A stretch of 64,000 nt of DNA from positions 124,001-188,000 of the forward strand of contig MKTS01000012.1 in the NCBI GenBank assembly GCA_001898335.1. The letters are read 5' to 3'. The notes below the pieces were generated by a model. The model had not been told where the DNA came from. It searched no databases and was given only the letters and a program-made list of their open reading frames with translations. Of the stretch, positions 60,341 to 64,000 are shown piece after piece. The position numbers and the translations under genes were made by a program. Source of the stretch: Mucilaginibacter sp. 44-25 (GTDB lineage: Bacteria > Bacteroidota > Bacteroidia > Sphingobacteriales > Sphingobacteriaceae). How positions within the stretch are numbered: position 1 is the first letter of the stretch; every line of letters begins with the position of its first letter.

Positions 60341-60791
60341 TTGTGCCTGTTTTAGTCAAATAAAAGTCTTGTTCAAATATTAATATTATGTTAACTTATG
60401 ATTATCATTACTTGCAATATGTAACATCTGAAAACATTGGCTTCATTTAGCCAATAATTAGAAGAATATTCTTGAGAATTAAAATACACTTGCAGCGCAG
60501 CAAAAAATGCAGCAGTGGACCTTATGGCGATCAGGCTTAAGGAAGTCAACTCTTAAGGATTGCAATGGCATCCTTTTCCGAAAATACATCCTTACAAGCC
60601 TGACCGGAGGGACAGCCAGTTTACTTGAGATACAGCAAAATCTGCGCTATGGGACCAGATAAGTGGGGATGGATTTTAGCATGGCGATTAGCTGCACCCA
60701 TTTTTTGACTTCCTCAAAGGCTCCAAATTTAGCTAGTTGATCCGGCTATTTTTGGAACCTAAGATAGGTAAGTCATTAGATCATTACGCTG
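60341..60791. other. Intergenic stretch, no gene recognised
   Basis: About 450 bases between the TonB receptor and the metallophosphoesterase. Upstream of the receptor it is A/T-rich and may carry its promoter. Around 60500-60760 the base composition changes and short frames with many stops appear on both strands, as in a decayed gene or IS remnant, but I cannot identify it and see no terminal repeats. Confidence 0.4.
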
Positions 60792-61967
60792 CTATTTAAG
60801 CTTGATCGTATAAGGTGCGCCCCATTTTACAGCGGCACTTGCATTTGTTGGTTCGTTATTCCAGAAACACTCACGTATCGTCAAGGTCATAGTTTTTGGA
60901 TCTAGGGTAGCGAAATCATAGCTTAATTTGGTTTCGTCGGCAGCTGAAACCAGTCCTTTTACAGGAGAATCGATACTTACAGCACTAACTGAAACGTCGT
61001 TATCCGGACCCGTCCAGGTATAGAAGCGGCTTTCATGGACGTGGCCATGTAACCAGGCTTTGATGTTAGTGTGTGCTTTGATAAACGTAGCCAGAGCACG
61101 CTGCTCAATAGTAGCGGTACCTGAAGCCACTTTACCATCTTTAAAAACCTCGTCTAACACATTATCAAATTTATCAGTACTGTTGATACTGTGCGTACCG
61201 TTGGGGTTAGTGAAGTGATTAGCTACCACCGCAGGCTGATCATGGCAAACCAATACCACCGGTGTAGTTGCGCTGATCTTTTGCAGATCCGCATTTAACC
61301 AAACGCGAACTGCGGAGTCTGGCCACATCTGCATAAAGCAAAAGTGAACACCTGCAATATCTTTCGAATAATTTACACGGTCTGTAGGATAAGCAAATGT
61401 TGTAGCCGTTCTAGGTGTTACCGGAGAATATGCCCTGGTGTAAAGGTTAGCCATCGAAGTAGCGTCAGTAAGCGGCGACATCGTCGCGTAGTAACCAATA
61501 GCGTTCGACACATCGTGGTTACCAGGTACCAATAAGATGCTGGTCTTGTTGCCGTTTTTGTCTTTGGTAGATAAACCTTGCAGATAATCAGTATCAAACT
61601 GTGCCCATGATGCTGATGCGAGCTGAACTTTTGCACTGGTCTCCATACGATTGGCGATATCACCCGTCTGGATCATGTGATCCAAATAGCCGATCTTTTG
61701 GCCGGCCTCAAAAGCACCGTCACTCGGTAAAGTTACGTTGGTCAGCATGTTCATATTGGCGATCATCGCCGCGTTGACTGTATGCGCATCCACCGTTGTA
61801 GCACCGCGAAACGCAGGGCGGGTAACACCATAATGCGCATCCGAGGTAAGGATGATATGCACCGGCGACAAATCCGGTTCTGTTTCCGGTGTGGTAGTAT
61901 TTTTTTTGCAGGCAGCAAATGCAAGTGCTGCCGCTGCCATCAGCAAGGTGCTTTTTAGGTATTTCAT
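60792..61967 (-). CDS. Metallophosphoesterase lipoprotein
   Basis: 391 residues, lipoprotein (MAAAALAFAACKKN, Cys20). Calcineurin-like fold with IILTSDAHYGVTRPAF (D-x-H), IQTGDIANRM (GD), LVPGNHDVSNAIG (GNHD), VLVCHDQPAV and KAWLHGHVHESRFYT (GHxH). Exported to the periplasm or outer membrane. It probably hydrolyses a phosphoester near the cell surface; phosphate, phytate or nucleotide are all possible. 20 bases ahead of the neighbouring lipoprotein gene on the same strand. Confidence 0.85.
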   Translation of the reverse strand: MKYLKSTLLMAAAALAFAACKKNTTTPETEPDLSPVHIILTSDAHYGVTRPAFRGATTVDAHTVNAAMIANMNMLTNVTLPSDGAFEAGQKIGYLDHMIQTGDIANRMETSAKVQLASASWAQFDTDYLQGLSTKDKNGNKTSILLVPGNHDVSNAIGYYATMSPLTDATSMANLYTRAYSPVTPRTATTFAYPTDRVNYSKDIAGVHFCFMQMWPDSAVRVWLNADLQKISATTPVVLVCHDQPAVVANHFTNPNGTHSINSTDKFDNVLDEVFKDGKVASGTATIEQRALATFIKAHTNIKAWLHGHVHESRFYTWTGPDNDVSVSAVSIDSPVKGLVSAADETKLSYDFATLDPKTMTLTIRECFWNNEPTNASAAVKWGAPYTIKLK

Positions 61968-61987
61968 TAGCTTTGGGTATATGTTTA

Positions 61988-62980
61988 TTATTTTTTCTTA
62001 TAGAATGATAAAGTGTTTTTATAGGCAGGTGACTTCTTCGTCTCCGAAATGGTGAAATATCCATCGCCAATGGCGGAAAAGCAAATACTTTCGCCTTGCG
62101 GCTCGTCGCGGCCATAAGGGGCATCTTGAGGCTGGCGAAGCATGGCGTTCACAACACTTTCATTAGCCTGACGTTTCCAGTACCAGATCTGCCCAGTATT
62201 ACGGATCACAATCTCTGAACCATCAGCAGAAATGTCACCGGCGGTCAGCAGGTCAAACGGGAAATTCGCAAGTGGCGTTAAGGTTGTTGTGGAATTCGTC
62301 GACTGCGGATAGCGTGCTACATACAAAGTACTCTTAGACACCTGTTTTGTTGCGATGTAAAGGTCTTTGGTTAGCGGGTCAATCATTAAGGTTTCCGCAT
62401 TCAATGCACCTCCCGGATAAACACATGGAATGATTTCGGGTGTTACATGTTTTACTGTTTGCGCGTTGGCTCCTGTAAGATCAGGCTCAACAAAACGATA
62501 GATAGAGACCGATCGGTAAGCCACGTCATTATCCCCTATCTCGGCTACATAAATATAATTCTTGGTCGCATCAGGGCCGGGGCCGCAAACGATATCTTCC
62601 CAGTCGCGGTTGTTCACACCGTCCAATATGATCCTGCCAAGGTCACGGCCCTTGGCATCGGTGATATATACCTCCGGACCATTGCCGCTATCTTCGTGCG
62701 TATACAGTAGCCCGGCATTAGTGCGCCCGGCCGCCAGGCCCGAAAGTTCACGATACGTTTGGTTCACCAGGTCGTTAGTTGTTGACGCGTCGGCAAACAA
62801 AGTGGCCTTGCTTAGCAAAGAAAGATCGTACGTAGCCGACGGGATGTTTACTACCGGCTGCGGGTTGGTCTTTACCGTATCTTTTGGCGGTGTAACAACT
62901 TCAACCTGACTATTTGCTTTTGTGCATCCCTGCGTTAGCATTAAACCAAGCACAGCAGACCATAGGATAGGATTTTTCAT
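61988..62980 (-). CDS. Propeller-like lipoprotein of unknown function
   Basis: 330 residues with a lipobox (MLTQGCTKA). The Thr/Pro-rich linker (PPKDTVKTNPQPVVN) is followed by strand-rich repeats: LSGLAAGRTNAGLLYTHED, NRDWEDIVCGPGPDAT, YIYVAEIGDNDVAYRSVSI, ADGSEIVIRNTGQIWYW. This looks like a beta-propeller with conserved D and E in the loops. Likely periplasmic or surface; co-transcribed with the metallophosphoesterase 20 bases downstream. No family named. Confidence 0.7.
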   Translation of the reverse strand: MKNPILWSAVLGLMLTQGCTKANSQVEVVTPPKDTVKTNPQPVVNIPSATYDLSLLSKATLFADASTTNDLVNQTYRELSGLAAGRTNAGLLYTHEDSGNGPEVYITDAKGRDLGRIILDGVNNRDWEDIVCGPGPDATKNYIYVAEIGDNDVAYRSVSIYRFVEPDLTGANAQTVKHVTPEIIPCVYPGGALNAETLMIDPLTKDLYIATKQVSKSTLYVARYPQSTNSTTTLTPLANFPFDLLTAGDISADGSEIVIRNTGQIWYWKRQANESVVNAMLRQPQDAPYGRDEPQGESICFSAIGDGYFTISETKKSPAYKNTLSFYKKK

Positions 62981-63001
62981 ACAAAAATTGTTTTTAAACG
63001 A

Positions 63002-63025
63002 CCGAGGACGGTTGCCCGTCCTCGG
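63002..63025 (-). terminator. Terminator behind the beta-helix gene
   Basis: A perfect 10-bp G/C-rich stem (CCGAGGACGG / CCGTCCTCGG) with a 4-base loop and a T-rich run after it on the minus strand; 23 bases behind the stop of the beta-helix gene. Confidence 0.75.
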
Positions 63026-63048
63026 TTTAATTAATACGATTTATAGGA

Positions 63049-64000
63049 TTAGTAAGCGTGCTGGTTACCGCTACCATCTGTAGGGAATGCCCCAAGATCC
63101 TTGTTAGGAGCCGTAACTGTAGCACCGTAGATACCCGAAGTAGTGATCACCTTGGTAGGAAAGCCATATTGAGTTAAACGCGGAGCAGACAGTTTGGCCG
63201 GCATAGCGTTCTTGCCTGCACCACCAGGATAAACACCTGCGTTGATAGCTGGAGAACCCGCTCTGAGGTGGAAGTTAGTACCTGCAGGGATCTCGGCAAC
63301 ACGGTAGTTACGGCCGGTGCTGTTAGCAGCAACACTGTAGTTAGTAAACAACGGATCGTATTTCAGCGAGTCTGCAGCCGGGTTGGTACCGGCGTTAGTA
63401 CCGTTGACAGCTATGGTGCCGTTCACATAACCGTTGATGTCGTTCGACTTTTTCAGCGTGAACTGGTTTGGCTCGATAAATTGCATATACTGCTCAGCCC
63501 CGCCCATTGGGGTACCGCGGCCGATGCTGGTTAAGTTATTGTTATAAGAAGTGTTAAGGGTATCGCTCGGTTTACCTTTTTCAGACCCGAAAGTGATACG
63601 CAAACCTGCTTTTGAGTTAACAATAATGTTGTTGTAGATAAAACCACCAGCGTTAGTTTCGGTATTGATAGAGCCGTTACGGGTAGCTTTGGTTTGACGG
63701 AAGCCACACTGAACGACCGTATTATTATAGATGTTAACCAGGTTATACTTACCCACGTCACCAGAAGTTTTCAAACCATTAGTAGCGCTACCGAAACAAA
63801 GGTTGTAAGCCATATCACCGATACATCCGTCTTTCAGGTTAATACCTTCACCACCGGTACTGCCGTTTTTGATAAAGCTGTTACGCATGATAGCAACATT
63901 AACGTTCTGGCATTTACCGATACAGTCGTCCTTGCTGCCGTAGAACCAGGAATCTTCCAGGATCAAGCTGCCACGCGGACCTGTCTCCGGGTTAGCCATA
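63049..64000 (-). CDS. Right-handed beta-helix protein (partial)
   Basis: The frame is open to the window edge, so the N-terminus is missing; at least 316 residues are seen. Repeating short strand-turn units with many Asn and Gly: LEDSWFYGSKDDCIGKCQNV, NGSTGGEGINLKDGCIGDM, VNIYNNTVVQCGFRQ, GGFIYNNIIVNSKAG. This pattern is typical of parallel beta-helix (pectate-lyase-like or carbohydrate-binding) folds. The end contains HLRAGSPAINAGVYPGG, common in such exported proteins. The substrate is not identifiable. Confidence 0.85.
   Translation of the reverse strand, partial: MANPETGPRGSLILEDSWFYGSKDDCIGKCQNVNVAIMRNSFIKNGSTGGEGINLKDGCIGDMAYNLCFGSATNGLKTSGDVGKYNLVNIYNNTVVQCGFRQTKATRNGSINTETNAGGFIYNNIIVNSKAGLRITFGSEKGKPSDTLNTSYNNNLTSIGRGTPMGGAEQYMQFIEPNQFTLKKSNDINGYVNGTIAVNGTNAGTNPAADSLKYDPLFTNYSVAANSTGRNYRVAEIPAGTNFHLRAGSPAINAGVYPGGAGKNAMPAKLSAPRLTQYGFPTKVITTSGIYGATVTAPNKDLGAFPTDGSGNQHAY

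Overview
The window looks like chromosomal DNA of a Bacteroidota member, most likely Sphingobacteriaceae (Mucilaginibacter or Pedobacter-like). The clues are TAnnTTTG-type -7 promoter elements, SusC/Oar-like TonB receptors, RND pumps fused to TolC domains, DUF6660, HYC_CC_PP and DUF3347 small proteins, and DUF305/Csp copper proteins. This placement is inference from gene content; no database was searched.

Layout. (1) 1-5670, ordinary chromosome: the 3' end of surE, a small membrane protein, lpxB, a cluster of three very small genes, an AT-rich gap with a likely structured RNA and a strong terminator, a CPA1 Na+/H+ antiporter, and a prolyl-aminopeptidase-like lipoprotein. (2) 5760-6238: tRNA-Ala(GGC), its terminator, a cluster of GTAACAC repeats and a gene relic. 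This looks like the left edge of an integrated island, although no integrase lies in the window. (3) 6239-9625, arsenic operon (+): ArsR with two near-identical operator-like palindromes, a DUF6428 protein, Acr3, and two tandem metallophosphoesterases. (4) 9637-36628, a long copper/silver block, almost all on the minus strand. It holds a Cus-type RND pump whose inner-membrane subunit is split into two overlapping ORFs, a CPH-type and a CPC-type P1B ATPase, CopZ, two multicopper oxidases fused to CopB-like outer-membrane domains, and DUF3347, DUF305 and Csp copper-handling proteins. It also has a family of small secreted Cys/His-rich proteins with a shared C-terminus, an AraC regulator with an HMA-like N-terminus, and an unexpected nuclease-like gene. 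(5) 36803-47657, mixed: a TylF-like methyltransferase, a BNR-repeat protein, relics of czcD and of P-type ATPases, a sigma-like factor, nadE, a ZntA/CadA ATPase, an App1-type lipid phosphatase, a cation exchanger, a lipid kinase and MgtC. (6) 47664-56733, divalent-metal block: CzcB, a CzcA-CzcC fusion and FeoB. A two-gene module (DUF6660-like secreted protein plus a ~60-residue basic single-TM peptide) sits directly upstream of CzcA and again of FeoB. (7) 57107-64000, apparently ordinary chromosome again: an Oar-like TonB receptor, a metallophosphoesterase lipoprotein, a propeller-like lipoprotein and the 3' part of a beta-helix protein.

How it fits together. Arsenite is exported by Acr3 under ArsR. 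Cytosolic copper is bound by CopZ and Csp and pumped to the periplasm by CopA and the CPH ATPase. There it is oxidised by the multicopper oxidases, bound by DUF305, DUF3347, HMBD and Cys-rich proteins, and expelled by the Cus pump. Zn/Co/Cd are handled by ZntA and CzcBA(C), and Fe(II) by FeoB.

Most notable signals: the duplicated DUF6660/TM-peptide module with identically spaced leaderless-type promoters; a two-copy structured RNA element with apparent base-pair covariation at the AraC leader; the small-protein family ending in LLI; a signal-peptide-like junction inside the CzcA-CzcC fusion; and an orphan HhH/PD-(D/E)XK-like gene inside the copper island.
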